A stretch of 64,000 nt of DNA from Micavibrio sp. (GTDB lineage Bacteria > Pseudomonadota > Alphaproteobacteria > UBA9219). The stretch spans positions 1-64,000 of the forward strand of contig DYDA01000010.1 of the NCBI GenBank assembly GCA_020718105.1. The letters run 5' to 3'. This document shows, in pieces, positions 1-8,505 of this stretch (positions within the stretch are counted from its first letter, which is position 1; every line of letters begins with the position of its first letter). The position numbers were made by a program, and so were the translations under genes. A model generated the notes under the pieces. That model saw only the letters and a program-made list of their open reading frames with translations, was not told the origin of the DNA and did no database searches.

Positions 1-553
1 TGACCTGTGGGATAAGAATGAAGATCGGCACGGTCGTCAGGCCGCGCCCCGTGCGGATGGATGTCGCGCTGGCACCTGTGAAACCGCCGCGTTTGCCTTT
101 GCGGGCGCGCATGTTTTCCACCACAAGGAGCGCAAGACCCTTGCGGCGCGGGACAAAGATCAATTTCTGCCCATGAACCTGTTCCCATGTTTCGGGGGTT
201 AGTTTCTTGCGGCCTGCAAGCTTTCCAGCGGCTGGCAAAGGAATGGCGAGATAGGCGCTTTTATGGGCGCGGATGACCGCGCCGTGGGCGTAGCTGCCAA
301 TAACCTCCGGCGCTTTACTAAATACGAACCCCGCCGCGTTCATGCTCTCGCCTTTGGGAAACACTTTTCCGCGCCACGTTTTGGCAAGACGCTGGCCGAG
401 GCCTGCGCCTGTTACTTGATCGCGCAATTCTTGCTTGAGACCATCGGTTGCCGCATGAACTCCCAGCGTGACCGCATGTTCCGCCGCCTTTACCTCCTGC
501 GCGACAATCTTGGTGAGGCTGCCTTGCAAAGCGGCGACAAGGCGCAGACTCAT
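1..553 (-). CDS. Partial phage protein, DUF6441-like (runs off the left edge)
   Basis: This open frame is missing from the ORF track because it has no stop inside the window. Reading the minus strand from ATG at 553 gives MSLRLVAALQG..., then a stretch with KAAEHAVTLGVHAATDGLK and VTGAGLGQRLAKTWRGKV. This arrangement resembles the DUF6441 proteins encoded after the head genes of alphaproteobacterial phages; the molecular role of that family is not known to me, but its position suggests head-tail completion or a tail component. The start overlaps the stop of the upstream gene as ATGA, so translation is probably coupled. About 184 codons are visible and the C-terminus is cut. The family call is from memory of the motif pattern; existence of the gene is well supported by the frame, the overlap and the context. 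Confidence 0.7.
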   Translation of the reverse strand, partial: MSLRLVAALQGSLTKIVAQEVKAAEHAVTLGVHAATDGLKQELRDQVTGAGLGQRLAKTWRGKVFPKGESMNAAGFVFSKAPEVIGSYAHGAVIRAHKSAYLAIPLPAAGKLAGRKKLTPETWEQVHGQKLIFVPRRKGLALLVVENMRARKGKRGGFTGASATSIRTGRGLTTVPIFILIPQV

Positions 554-861
554 AAGGGCACCATGTCCAGCGTCCAGACCAGCCGTTCGCTATCGGCCAT
601 CGGCTCGGACTGAATGACATAGGTCACGCCATTTACCGTAAGCTGGTCGCCCACTTGCGGGCTTGCTACCTCGGCAGCCTGAATATCAAAGAGCGTGGTG
701 GAGCTATGAATCCGCGCCTCGCCAAAGCTCGTCAGCGTATCCGGCTGTTTGGTGATCACGCGCACGGCCTTGCCGCCGAGCCCTCCTTTCGGGAGATACT
801 CGGCGGGTTTGGCCAGTGATGGATCGGCAAACAAGGCCGCGATCATGGTGGCAAAGACCAT
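550..861 (-). CDS. Phage head-tail joining protein (lambda FII-like position)
   Basis: The track ORF starts at 939, but that would bury 26 codons inside the capsid gene. The start at 861 (MVFATMIAALFADPSL...) forms a TAATG junction with the capsid stop, giving about 103 residues, the usual size for small head-tail connectors. The C-terminal half (KAVRVITKQPD, VGDQLTVNGVTYVIQSEP, LVWTLDMV) has the beta-rich pattern of lambda gpFII / head-tail adaptor proteins that seal the portal and bind the tail. The product would be a structural virion protein. It is coupled to its neighbours at both ends (TAATG upstream, ATGA downstream). The function is inferred mainly from size, pattern and order in the head module. 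Confidence 0.65.
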   Translation of the reverse strand: MVFATMIAALFADPSLAKPAEYLPKGGLGGKAVRVITKQPDTLTSFGEARIHSSTTLFDIQAAEVASPQVGDQLTVNGVTYVIQSEPMADSERLVWTLDMVPL

Positions 862-1874
862 TAGGCAGCGCCTTTGATCAACACTTGCGGGCGCGTGCAG
901 ATCGGGAGCGGGTTGGCCTGCGTGTGCAGTTTCACCCAACGCCCGAACTCGTCGTCAATCGCCTGCTTGGCGTAACGCGGCAGGCCGATGGTATTGACGG
1001 TTTCGACAAAATCCGCAGGCGCATTGTACTGACGGAACAATCCGGGCGTTCCCACAGGGAAGAAATGCGCTTTGCCATCGGGGATAAAATCTACGTCCCC
1101 AATGCTGCCGCGATATTCCTCGAACACGATACCACCATAATCGAACTGGCCGCGCGCCTGACCCGTCCGCAGGAAGATACTTTCCTGATAACGGTCATAG
1201 GCTGCCGTCACTTCGGGGTGCGTGACCAGCGCGTCAAAGAATCCTTCCGAGCAGAAAGCGTGGATCGAGGTGTACGGGGCTGCGCCCAGTGCATCCTCCA
1301 TCTTACGCTTAACACCGTGACAGATTTTTTTGATCGCGCCGTTGACTGGCGAGGCCGCGTCGAGATCGAAGTCAATCTCAGCATAAGGGGCAACACCGAA
1401 CTCGGAAAAGAGATCGTAAAGCACCGTGACCCCGTCCGCGTCCAAAACCTTGCCTTTAATCGCGCCGATCCGCAAATGCTCCAACGTCGCATCATGCTTG
1501 GTGGTCATTTCCGAAAGGCGGTTGTTGACCACGGATTGAACGCTTTGAAGCGAGGATTCACTACCGAAGGAGCGAACGTCCTGCACTTCATCGGCCATGA
1601 TCGTGTCTTCAAGAGCGATATGCGGCACGATCAAAGACCGCGCTTTACGTTTTTCGTTCTTATTCTGCGCCGCAGGGCCGCCGCGATGGCTGGTCGGGAT
1701 AAGAGCCAACGAGCCTTCGCGTTCCTCGATCATGATCGAGGTGGTCGAGACGCCGCTTTCCTGAAAGATGCCCAGTTGCCCGACCTTGCCGGGAACAAAG
1801 GGCAATTTGTTGATCGCATCGGTCAGCGATGTGACCGAAAACGCATTGTTTTGAAAAATATCGAGCATAGGCAT
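861..1874 (-). CDS. Major capsid protein, lambda gpE family
   Basis: This would be the building block of the phage head. The protein shows the hallmarks of the Phage_cap_E family: an N-terminal MPMLDIFQNNAFSVTSLTDA segment, a central part with IMADEVQDVR and LGAAPYTSIHAFCSEGFFDAL, and a C-terminal FPVGTPGLFRQYNAPADF followed by NTIGLPRYAKQ. I take the ATG at 1874 rather than the track start at 1901, which is a TTG, because AAAGGA lies 8 nt before 1874. That gives 337 residues, close to lambda gpE (341). The gene follows the decoration protein gene with a hairpin between them, and is translationally coupled to the head-tail joining gene. No sign of damage is visible. Confidence 0.93.
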   Translation of the reverse strand: MPMLDIFQNNAFSVTSLTDAINKLPFVPGKVGQLGIFQESGVSTTSIMIEEREGSLALIPTSHRGGPAAQNKNEKRKARSLIVPHIALEDTIMADEVQDVRSFGSESSLQSVQSVVNNRLSEMTTKHDATLEHLRIGAIKGKVLDADGVTVLYDLFSEFGVAPYAEIDFDLDAASPVNGAIKKICHGVKRKMEDALGAAPYTSIHAFCSEGFFDALVTHPEVTAAYDRYQESIFLRTGQARGQFDYGGIVFEEYRGSIGDVDFIPDGKAHFFPVGTPGLFRQYNAPADFVETVNTIGLPRYAKQAIDDEFGRWVKLHTQANPLPICTRPQVLIKGAA

Positions 1875-1896
1875 TTGGGTTTTCCTTTGTGAGAAT

Positions 1897-1938
1897 GACA
1901 AAAGCCCCGCATCCGTTGCTGGGTGCAGGGCTTTTGTC
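1897..1938 (-). terminator. Hairpin between decoration and capsid genes
   Basis: An 11-bp perfect stem (GACAAAAGCCC with its complement GGGCTTTTGTC) encloses a second short stem of GCATCC/GGGTGC type. A-rich and T-rich stem ends give it the look of a bidirectional intrinsic terminator. It lies between the decoration and capsid genes of one operon, so partial termination or an mRNA stabilising role are both possible. Confidence 0.55.
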
Positions 1939-1959
1939 GGGTGGGAGAGTGCGAACGGC

Positions 1960-2610
1960 TTAGATAGCCACGCGCGCGAGGATGACTTTTTCTTTCAGTT
2001 GAGCGATGCCAACGGCTTTTTGCTCTTCCGTTGCGCCTGTGAACCAGACGATCTCGGCAGCGTTCACTTCGGCATGACGGGCAATGATCACGGCTTCCTT
2101 ATCCCCCGTTGTCGCATCGACATTATCGAGCAACAGGGCGACAGCCGTTTCAGAGCCGTCATTGTTGGCGGGATTGTATTCCTTGTGCTTTCCCGATCCC
2201 GCCGTGACCGTGATTAAAAAGCGGTCGCCGGAGACAAAGTCCGTCGCGCCATCGGCCAACGTGAAGTTGACGGGGCCGACGAACGGTGTCCCGACATGAG
2301 CCGTGCCCACCGTGACACCATCGGGATCTTCGACAAGGAAGGTTCCGGCGTTCGCGGCGGGTTCAACGCAAGTGACGGTATAGATGCCTGCCTTTGCGCC
2401 TTGCCCCACGGTTACGGCAGAAATCGTGCCGTTGCCTGTGTTGCCACTTGCCGCCGCGCCCGATCCTGTGCCGACCGACACTTTACCGAGAACATGCCCC
2501 GCCTTGAGGTTTTGTCCCGTAAGGACGGTCACGTTTTCACGCGAGATCGTGCCTTCGGTTTCCGACACAATAAACTCGGCCTTGTGTTGGCCTTCTGTAA
2601 CTTCTGGCAT
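1960..2610 (-). CDS. Phage head decoration protein, lambda gpD-like
   Basis: Decoration proteins bind the three-fold axes of the expanded capsid and stabilise it against packaged DNA. The N-terminus (MPEVTEGQHKAEFIVSETEG, then ISRENVTVLTGQNLKAGHVLGKV) matches the HDPD family, in which a short leader precedes 'R..vtv..G..l.aG.vlg'. A central beta-rich insert (GIYTVTCVEPAANAGTFLVEDPDG) makes it 216 residues, about twice the size of lambda gpD (110) but normal for the longer versions in alphaproteobacterial prophages. The C-terminal AVIIARHAEVNAAEIVW resembles the 'a.vi.r.a.v....' end of the family. It sits between the protease/scaffold gene and the capsid gene as in lambda-type head modules. 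Confidence 0.88.
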   Translation of the reverse strand: MPEVTEGQHKAEFIVSETEGTISRENVTVLTGQNLKAGHVLGKVSVGTGSGAAASGNTGNGTISAVTVGQGAKAGIYTVTCVEPAANAGTFLVEDPDGVTVGTAHVGTPFVGPVNFTLADGATDFVSGDRFLITVTAGSGKHKEYNPANNDGSETAVALLLDNVDATTGDKEAVIIARHAEVNAAEIVWFTGATEEQKAVGIAQLKEKVILARVAI

Positions 2611-2613
2611 AGG

Positions 2614-2973
2614 TTAGTTTCCTTTCTGGTTGTTGCGGTTTTGATAAATCGCCGCCGTATCGATCTTGGTATCAGCGGTAGCGATGGAGTTGTCCGAGGG
2701 CAGGCCGACGATGGCCGTGGCCTCATCTTCCTTGGCCTTGGCTTCCAAGAGGACTTGGCGTACCTCGGCGGAAGGAACGGACTTGGCCACAAAATCCTTG
2801 GCCTTATCGGGAACGCCAGCGATGGCGCAGAGATCGAACACTTCCGCGACATAGGCCATTGCTTCGACGCGGGCGTCGGCTCTGGCCTTTTCGATAAACT
2901 CCGCCTTTAGAGCGTCGAGATCGGGAAGCTCCTTCGCCGCTTCAATTTGCGGTTGGTTTTCTTGGGTCGTCAT
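2614..2973 (-). CDS. Probable nested scaffold protein (Nu3-like), in-frame internal start
   Basis: Inside the protease gene, in the same frame, an ATG at 2973 is preceded by GCAGAAAGGCAATAAAA, a Shine-Dalgarno-like AAAGG about 9 nt upstream. Translation from here would give 119 residues beginning MTTQENQPQIEAAK, a charged, helix-forming polypeptide without the protease fold. Phage lambda makes its Nu3 scaffold this way from the 3' end of gene C, and the equivalent segment here is directly before the decoration gene. The ribosome site is visible; the expression as a separate product is inference. Confidence 0.55.
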   Translation of the reverse strand: MTTQENQPQIEAAKELPDLDALKAEFIEKARADARVEAMAYVAEVFDLCAIAGVPDKAKDFVAKSVPSAEVRQVLLEAKAKEDEATAIVGLPSDNSIATADTKIDTAAIYQNRNNQKGN

Positions 2974-3840
2974 TTTTATTGCCTTTCTGCTTGGGTTGAG
3001 GATGAAGGTTGAGGATTGTGAGGAAAGAGAAGTTGAAAGATCGGCTAGCGCGTCCTCAAACGTGCCTATTTTGTCGGCAAGGCCAGCGGCCACGCCGTTC
3101 TCGCCAAAGAACAGGGCCGCTTCGGTTGCGCGGACGGCTTCGGCGGACATATTGCGTCCCCGCGCCACGCCTTCGACAAACAGGCCGTAAACGCGATCCA
3201 CTTCGGCTTGCAAAGACGCGCGCGCGGGATCGGCCAACGGCTCATGGGGCGAATAATCGTTTTTGTGCGCCCCCGCGAAGATAGGGGAGTATTTGAGGCC
3301 TTCGTCGGTATCGGCTTGGCTTTGATCAAGGTGCATGGCAATCACGCCAATCGATCCGACCCCGCCTGTGCGCGTGACATAAAGACGCTCGGCGGACGCG
3401 GCCAGCGCATAGGCCGCCGAGAAAGCATCCTCATTTGCCACCGCCCAGACGGGCTTGGCCTGCCGCGCCGCATAAATCTGGTCGGCCAGATCAAACACGC
3501 CGCCTGCTTCACCACCGGGACTATCAAGATCGAGAAGGATGGCACAAACGGATGGATCGGCAACGGCCTGTTGCACTTGCTCTGCGATTTCAGCGTAACT
3601 GGTCAGACCGCTTTGTGCCTCAAGTCCCACAGTTCGCCGCACAAGCGTTCCTGTAATCGGGATAATGGCGATACCGCCAGCTCCAATATCGAGGCCACGG
3701 GTGGCGGCAGGGGCCGCAGGAGGCAAAGCCTCACCTTGCAGGCGCGGCGCGATAATCCCGACAATCACATCCAGCTTGGCGCGCGAGATCATAAGCGGTG
3801 TCGCAAAGACCCGCCCTGCGATGTGAGGCAAAAGGTTCAT
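2614..3840 (-). CDS. S49-family capsid protease with C-terminal scaffold region (lambda gpC-like)
   Basis: This is a prohead protease of the SppA/ClpP-fold S49 class. Residues about 50-280 carry the fold: AILLDLDSPGGEAGGV (oxyanion region), VWAVANEDAFSAAYALA with the candidate nucleophile Ser in FSAAY, and TRTGGVGSIGVIAMH. Residues after about 288 are a charged helical tail (MTTQENQPQIEAAKELPD...) that fits an assembly scaffold. In lambda the same gene makes C protease and, from an internal start, the Nu3 scaffold; a matching internal start is listed separately. At 408 residues it is a little shorter than lambda gpC (439). The start overlaps the portal stop as ATGA. Confidence 0.9.
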   Translation of the reverse strand: MNLLPHIAGRVFATPLMISRAKLDVIVGIIAPRLQGEALPPAAPAATRGLDIGAGGIAIIPITGTLVRRTVGLEAQSGLTSYAEIAEQVQQAVADPSVCAILLDLDSPGGEAGGVFDLADQIYAARQAKPVWAVANEDAFSAAYALAASAERLYVTRTGGVGSIGVIAMHLDQSQADTDEGLKYSPIFAGAHKNDYSPHEPLADPARASLQAEVDRVYGLFVEGVARGRNMSAEAVRATEAALFFGENGVAAGLADKIGTFEDALADLSTSLSSQSSTFILNPSRKAIKMTTQENQPQIEAAKELPDLDALKAEFIEKARADARVEAMAYVAEVFDLCAIAGVPDKAKDFVAKSVPSAEVRQVLLEAKAKEDEATAIVGLPSDNSIATADTKIDTAAIYQNRNNQKGN

Positions 3841-5363
3841 AAGGTTTGGTCTTTCTGTGCGGGATCAATGGAAGGATCAGTTGCAGCGTTTTCATCAGCA
3901 GGCGTTTGCTGCGATTGCGCCGCTGTCCCCGCGCTTGGAGCTTCCACCTGAATGCCAAGCTCTTTCATCCGCGCTTGATCCGTTGCGATGCGTTGCATCG
4001 TCTCGTCCACATCGTTGCCTTCGGCCTCGATGATGTCGCTTGGCGCTTTCCATTTCATTTGCTGAGCGATTTGCTCGGCCTGACGATCTTTAAGCGGATC
4101 GACCCATTCCCATTTCGGCTTGATCCATTTGACGCGATTGTAAGGACGCTGATCGCGGGCGAAGTCCGGCAAGCGCAGCGCGCCAGAGAGAACAGCCGCC
4201 TCCAGCCACCGCGCCCAGATGGGGCGGCAAAGCTGGAAGATCATCGTCATTTCTTGGAACTGATTGAGGCGGCGGCGAAACTCCACCGTTCCCGCCCGTA
4301 TGCTGGAATAATTGGCGGCCTTCAAATCGCCTGTGACATTGGTGTAAGGCATTCCCATCGCGGCGCAGGCCGCAAGAAGGTTGCGGTATTGAAAAGGCTC
4401 GTAAGAACCCCCGACATCGGCTGGGGTCGAAAAGGTTATATTTTCGCCAGGCAAAAGAACTTGCATCGTGCCAGGGGAAAGCCCCGCCAGCGAAGCCCCC
4501 GCATCATTCGGCGCGCCTTCGCCCATAAGTTTGTCTTCGAGCGAATCCTTGGTGATAAAACCCGCAAACAGTGCCGCAACCTTTTTGCGATCAAGCTCCG
4601 CGTCGTCATACTGATCGAGTAAAAAGAGCTTCACCAACGCCGCAGAAATCCACGGCACGCCACGGATTTGTCCGGGTCGCTGCGGGCGATAAATATGCAG
4701 AACTTCCGATGACGGCACGCGGACAATCTCGCCTTTGTTGCCCATTTCCGTATTGTCGCCTGGGTGTTTGCGATAGAAGTGATAGGCCATACGTTGGCCG
4801 ATCCCGTTGAACTCGATCCCGCACCTCACAGCATTACCGGTGGCGGCTGTTTCTGTCTTTGAAAGCGGGAGCATCTCGCTTTCCAAAAGCTGAAGTTGCA
4901 GCGGTACAGTCAACCCATCGGAAAGCCGCCGAGGCCGAAAGCGTACAAAACACTCGCCCGCTTCAAACAACGCGTTTGCCACGAGCCCTTGCATACCATA
5001 AAAATCCGTCAGTCCATCGGCATCGGCTTCAAGCGCCCAATCCTTCCAAAGTTGAAGCACGTTCTGTTTCAAGTCCACGTCTTCAATCAGGCTGGACGGA
5101 CGGATGCCATCCCCAATAGCGTTCGCCACAAAACTATTAGCGGCATTAGCGGCGTAAGGATTCGAGCGCACAATCTGCCGTGACCGCGCGCGCAAAAGAT
5201 CGCCGCCCTCGGCCACGAGAGAATTGATGTTCTCTTCCGTCGCCTTCCACGCAATAAGCCGCCGTTTTGACATTGCGCCTTCAAAACCGCCCATCGAAGA
5301 GGCCATAGCAAGCCGTCCGGTCGCGGCGGAAAACGCCGCGCCAATCCGTGAAAACAGGTTCAT
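3837..5363 (-). CDS. Phage portal protein, lambda gpB family
   Basis: Portal proteins form the dodecameric ring at one head vertex through which DNA enters and leaves, and which docks the terminase and the head-tail connectors. The N-terminal region MSKRRLIAWKATEENINSL with LRARSRQIVRSNPYAANA, the following LWKDWALEADADG, and the middle GECFVRFRPR are characteristic of the lambda-type portal family (Phage_portal_2). Later segments EVLHIYRPQRPGQIRGVPWI and AANYSSIRAGTVEFRRRLN also fit this family. Length is 508 residues, close to lambda gpB (533). A Q/P-rich tail (TAAQSQQTPADENAATD) ends the protein. The gene overlaps the protease gene by 4 nt and follows gpW by 11 nt. Confidence 0.94.
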   Translation of the reverse strand: MNLFSRIGAAFSAATGRLAMASSMGGFEGAMSKRRLIAWKATEENINSLVAEGGDLLRARSRQIVRSNPYAANAANSFVANAIGDGIRPSSLIEDVDLKQNVLQLWKDWALEADADGLTDFYGMQGLVANALFEAGECFVRFRPRRLSDGLTVPLQLQLLESEMLPLSKTETAATGNAVRCGIEFNGIGQRMAYHFYRKHPGDNTEMGNKGEIVRVPSSEVLHIYRPQRPGQIRGVPWISAALVKLFLLDQYDDAELDRKKVAALFAGFITKDSLEDKLMGEGAPNDAGASLAGLSPGTMQVLLPGENITFSTPADVGGSYEPFQYRNLLAACAAMGMPYTNVTGDLKAANYSSIRAGTVEFRRRLNQFQEMTMIFQLCRPIWARWLEAAVLSGALRLPDFARDQRPYNRVKWIKPKWEWVDPLKDRQAEQIAQQMKWKAPSDIIEAEGNDVDETMQRIATDQARMKELGIQVEAPSAGTAAQSQQTPADENAATDPSIDPAQKDQTL

Positions 5364-5374
5364 GGGAAATCCTT

Positions 5375-5581
5375 CTAAAGGTCTTTGTCAGCGTAAATTT
5401 TGATTTGCCGCGTTCGCGGCTGGCCATTGTCCTTGGCGAGGCATTGCTCGACCTCAGCCAGCGCAGATTTGAGTTCGGCCATCGAGCGGTATTCCACTGA
5501 CTTACCATCATAAGAAATCCGCAAAACGCCACTCGCAATCGCCTGTTTCAGCGCATCGCGTTGAGAAATTGTGTAGGTCAT
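5375..5581 (-). CDS. Phage gpW-like head-tail joining protein
   Basis: This is a 68-residue protein with the compact pattern of lambda gpW, the first protein to seal the filled head: MTYTISQRDALKQAIASG, a beta hairpin (VLRISYDGKSVEYRSM) and a second helix (AELKSALAEVEQCLA). gpW is 68 residues too. The ATG overlaps the terminase stop (ATGA). The position between the large terminase and portal genes is the same as in lambda (A-W-B), which strengthens the call for so short a protein. Confidence 0.88.
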   Translation of the reverse strand: MTYTISQRDALKQAIASGVLRISYDGKSVEYRSMAELKSALAEVEQCLAKDNGQPRTRQIKIYADKDL

Positions 5582-7467
5582 AGATAGCTGCTCCTGATCA
5601 CGCGCCGCGCGGGCGGCAGTGAAGATGTCTTGTTTAGCTCTTGTGTGGGCACTTGCTTTTTCTGCCCCAACGCTTCCTCAAGCCGATCCCAAATCGCATC
5701 CGAAAACCTGTCGATCCCGTAAGCTGCAGCAGCGGCGCGGGCATAGACGCGGCAGTCGAGCACTTCGTTGCGTTCGTACATTTTGTGCCACTCGCGCCTC
5801 GGAAAACCGCGCGGGTCTTTCTTCGTGACCAGCCGTTCTGCCGTTAGTTGCTTAAAATACTCCTCGGGATATTTCGGGAAATGGCAGAAACCTAGAGGAA
5901 AACGTTCACCTTGCTCAATCATCTCGTCGGTCGGCCTGTCTTTGCGCAGCCATCCGTAAAGCTCGGATTTGCAGAAGGATGAACCGACAGGCCAGATCAA
6001 AAGTCCGCGCCGCTTGCGCTTGCCTTGCGTTGTTACATCAGCAGGACTCGGCAGGCCGATTGCTGCTCCCAACCCGTGAACGCCTTTGATGGCTAGAACG
6101 CGGTCGCCCTGTTTGCCGCGCACCCAGTCATAAACCTGCGATGTGTAGTGCCCACCCGTGTCGATAGCGATTTTGACGATGCTGAGGCGCGCGCCGCTGT
6201 CGTGCGTAAAACTCTCTTCCAAAACGGCGTCCAAAGCGTTCCACACATCCTTGTCGGACGGCCTGCCTTGCAAGACGCGATAATCGACTGACCAGCTTTC
6301 GCGCTCACGGCCCCATGCCACGATCTCAAGTTCGAGCCGGTTGTCCTGCACGTCCACGCCCGCCGTGAGGAATAGGCCTTCGGCTGGAACCGTGCATGGC
6401 CTGTAATCCTCGCGTCGATCATAAAGCCGCTGCCACTCCGGCGCCTCGCCGGACTCTGTCCATGTCCGCGCCTCGATGGTATTGACGTAGACCTTCATGG
6501 CTGCATCGTCGCGGGCGGCGATCTTGCGTTCTGCTATCTGTTGCCATGTGAGCCACGGGCTATAAAGACCGGACAGATGGAAGCCTGCCGCTTTGCCCGC
6601 GCCTGGTTCCTCGGCGCGCCATTCACCTTGTCCGTTCATCCATCGTTTTTTGTGGCTCTGAATCCCGCCGCCGCAATGGGCGCAATAGTACAGAGCGGTT
6701 TCCGGTTTGCCTTTCTCCCATTGCAGACGTGCCTCGATCAGAACCTGATACTCACCGCATTCGGGGCAAGGCACCCAGAAGCGTCGCTTGTCAGACTTTT
6801 CATATTCGATTTCGATCCGGCTGAACCCTTGGATCGTCGGGGTCGAGACCAGAAAGATTTTCCGGTTGGCGAACGTAATCGTGCGCTGTGTTGCAAGACC
6901 GACCGGGTCGCCTTCGCCGTCCACGTCAAAATCGTAAGCGTCGACCTCGTCCAAAAACAGATACCGCACAGGCATGGAGCGCAGCCCTACCGCGCTGTTC
7001 GCACCAGTCATGACCAGAATGCCGCCTGGGAACTCTTTGCTCTGAACTGTATTGCCACTATCTCGTGACCGTGCCTCTTTAATGCGTTCGCGTAAAACTG
7101 GCGTGCTGTCGATCAAGGACGCAATGCGCTGTTTTGACCAGCGCTTAGCCATCTCGACCGTCGGCTGCACTGCGAGCATCGGCCCCGGCACATGATGGAT
7201 AACGTAACCGATCCAGTTGTTGCCTGCCTCTGTGCCCCCAATCTGTGCGCCTTTCATAAAGACCACCCGCTCGACAGGCGAGGACGGCGACAGGCAGTCC
7301 ATAATCTCTTTCAGATAAGGCGTACGCTCCGTCCGCCACGGCCCGGGCTCGCCGGATGCCGTTTGCGAAAGGAATCTATGCGCGTCCGACCATTCAGAGA
7401 CCGTCAGGCGCGTATCTGGCCGCAACGCCAACGCCGCGTGCGCGAGGCATTCTTCCAAGATGTTCAT
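5578..7467 (-). CDS. Terminase large subunit, GpA family
   Basis: This is the ATP-driven DNA packaging motor and cos-type nuclease of the phage. An N-terminal ATPase region contains a Walker-A-like segment VVFMKGAQIGGTEAGNN (about residues 68-84) and a Walker B segment RYLFLDEVDAYD (about 165-177), plus LVSTPTIQGFSRIE. A zinc-binding-like motif CPECGEYQ ... CAHCGGG lies in the middle, as in other GpA terminases. The C-terminal nuclease region includes LTAGVDVQDNRLELEIVAWG and IAIDTGGHYTSQVYDW. Length is 629 residues against 641 for lambda gpA. It lies 5 nt beyond an unknown gene and is coupled to gpW by an ATGA overlap. Confidence 0.95.
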   Translation of the reverse strand: MNILEECLAHAALALRPDTRLTVSEWSDAHRFLSQTASGEPGPWRTERTPYLKEIMDCLSPSSPVERVVFMKGAQIGGTEAGNNWIGYVIHHVPGPMLAVQPTVEMAKRWSKQRIASLIDSTPVLRERIKEARSRDSGNTVQSKEFPGGILVMTGANSAVGLRSMPVRYLFLDEVDAYDFDVDGEGDPVGLATQRTITFANRKIFLVSTPTIQGFSRIEIEYEKSDKRRFWVPCPECGEYQVLIEARLQWEKGKPETALYYCAHCGGGIQSHKKRWMNGQGEWRAEEPGAGKAAGFHLSGLYSPWLTWQQIAERKIAARDDAAMKVYVNTIEARTWTESGEAPEWQRLYDRREDYRPCTVPAEGLFLTAGVDVQDNRLELEIVAWGRERESWSVDYRVLQGRPSDKDVWNALDAVLEESFTHDSGARLSIVKIAIDTGGHYTSQVYDWVRGKQGDRVLAIKGVHGLGAAIGLPSPADVTTQGKRKRRGLLIWPVGSSFCKSELYGWLRKDRPTDEMIEQGERFPLGFCHFPKYPEEYFKQLTAERLVTKKDPRGFPRREWHKMYERNEVLDCRVYARAAAAAYGIDRFSDAIWDRLEEALGQKKQVPTQELNKTSSLPPARRVIRSSYL

Positions 7468-7472
7468 TAAAA

Positions 7473-7910
7473 TCAGCGATGATCGCGATAGCCCACAGGC
7501 TCAATCTTTGCGGCAGCAATGATCGGGATAAGGTGTCTGCGAATATACAGCGAACTGCACGTCTGCATATAAGCTCCCAATTCGCGCTCAAGGCATCCTG
7601 AAGCGAAGGCCTCCCCCGCCCAAAAGCCCGCATTGCATGCCCGCACACGATCTTCCCCATCCTTGGGTGGATTAAGAGCGGCATGTATGGACAATTCGCC
7701 CCAACCGATGTCCCCGACATAACCCGAGCAAGGCATTCCTAAAAACTTGAAACGGAAGACATAGCCTTGACGTTCTTCAGCCCCAGCCCCGGGCCAGCGA
7801 TTATCGTTCACGCGAAAAGAGAACAAGCCTTGCTCAAGAGCCGCGTTCGTCGCCGCAACGATCAAATTGCGCCACGCTTTTGCGCGTTGCGATTTAAAAT
7901 GGTTTTTCAT
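7473..7910 (-). CDS. Hypothetical protein between terminase subunits
   Basis: I do not recognise this 145-residue protein. It begins MKNHFKSQRAKAWRNLIV and has a good ribosome site (AAGGAATAGG before the ATG at 7910). It contains a beta-rich middle (GYVFRFKFLGMPCSGYVGDIGWGEL), two further cysteines and a basic, hydrophobic C-terminus. There is no signal peptide or membrane segment. It lies between the small and large terminase genes and runs in the same direction, so it is transcribed with the packaging module, but no packaging role can be deduced from the sequence. Five base pairs separate it from the terminase gene. Confidence 0.65.
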   Translation of the reverse strand: MKNHFKSQRAKAWRNLIVAATNAALEQGLFSFRVNDNRWPGAGAEERQGYVFRFKFLGMPCSGYVGDIGWGELSIHAALNPPKDGEDRVRACNAGFWAGEAFASGCLERELGAYMQTCSSLYIRRHLIPIIAAAKIEPVGYRDHR

Positions 7911-7927
7911 TCCTATTCCTTTTTTTC

Positions 7928-8449
7928 TTAAGAACCCTTATCCAAAGCCGCGACTGTATCCGCAGCATCCGTAAGGATCAGGCGCAGTTCAGCATCCAGC
8001 ATTTCACGCACAAGTTTTGGATCGTCCTCTGCGGCAAGGATGGGGGCCAATCGATCCGGCAAATTAGTTAGGCGATCACGCAGGACGCGTAGCGTATTGA
8101 ACCATGCCACCTTGACGGCATCGGCGCGGACAACGACGCCAGACTTTTCCTCGTATTCCAGCTTGGCCAGCCGCGCGAGATAGGCCTCTTTGATTGCGCG
8201 GCTTTGCGCGTAATTGGGGCCGCTGCCCACGAGCGGCGGATCAATAGGCCGTTCAGGTGCTTGCTCGGCCTTCTTCGCAGGCTTGCGCTGCTGCGCGGGA
8301 TCCGTGTTCTTTTCCCATGCGGCATCGGCTTTGTCGGGGTCGATGGTTCCGTCGGTTTCTTTGGCGATGCGGCCTGTCTTGATGGCCTTGAGCACGGCAA
8401 CATGGCTGACGCCTCGGTGCCTTGCGTAAGCGGATGCTGATAATCCCAT
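7928..8449 (-). CDS. Terminase small subunit (Nu1-like)
   Basis: Small terminase subunits bind the phage packaging site and hand DNA to the large subunit. The first 30 residues (MGLSASAYARHRGVSHVAVLKAIKTGRI) form a clear winged-helix/HTH pattern as in Nu1 and the 'terminase, external origin' family. A charged linker follows (NTDPAQQRKPAKKAEQAPERP), then a long helical segment (SRAIKEAYLARLAKLEYEEKSG) and RVLRDRLTNLPDRLAPILA, typical of the family's oligomerisation half. Length is 173 residues (Nu1: 181). It is the first minus-strand gene of the packaging and head operon and is divergent from the DUF3489 gene. Confidence 0.85.
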   Translation of the reverse strand: MGLSASAYARHRGVSHVAVLKAIKTGRIAKETDGTIDPDKADAAWEKNTDPAQQRKPAKKAEQAPERPIDPPLVGSGPNYAQSRAIKEAYLARLAKLEYEEKSGVVVRADAVKVAWFNTLRVLRDRLTNLPDRLAPILAAEDDPKLVREMLDAELRLILTDAADTVAALDKGS

Positions 8450-8505
8450 GGTTTTGTGTCATTTAATGATCCAATCGGGCCGAAGAAAGCCATCGGATTG
8501 CTCAG

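Noticed and set aside
816-1892. Long plus-strand ORF of 358 codons across the capsid gene
   Set aside because: It is the antisense shadow of the capsid gene, which has clear family motifs. The plus-strand translation is Arg/His/Asp-rich without a recognisable pattern.
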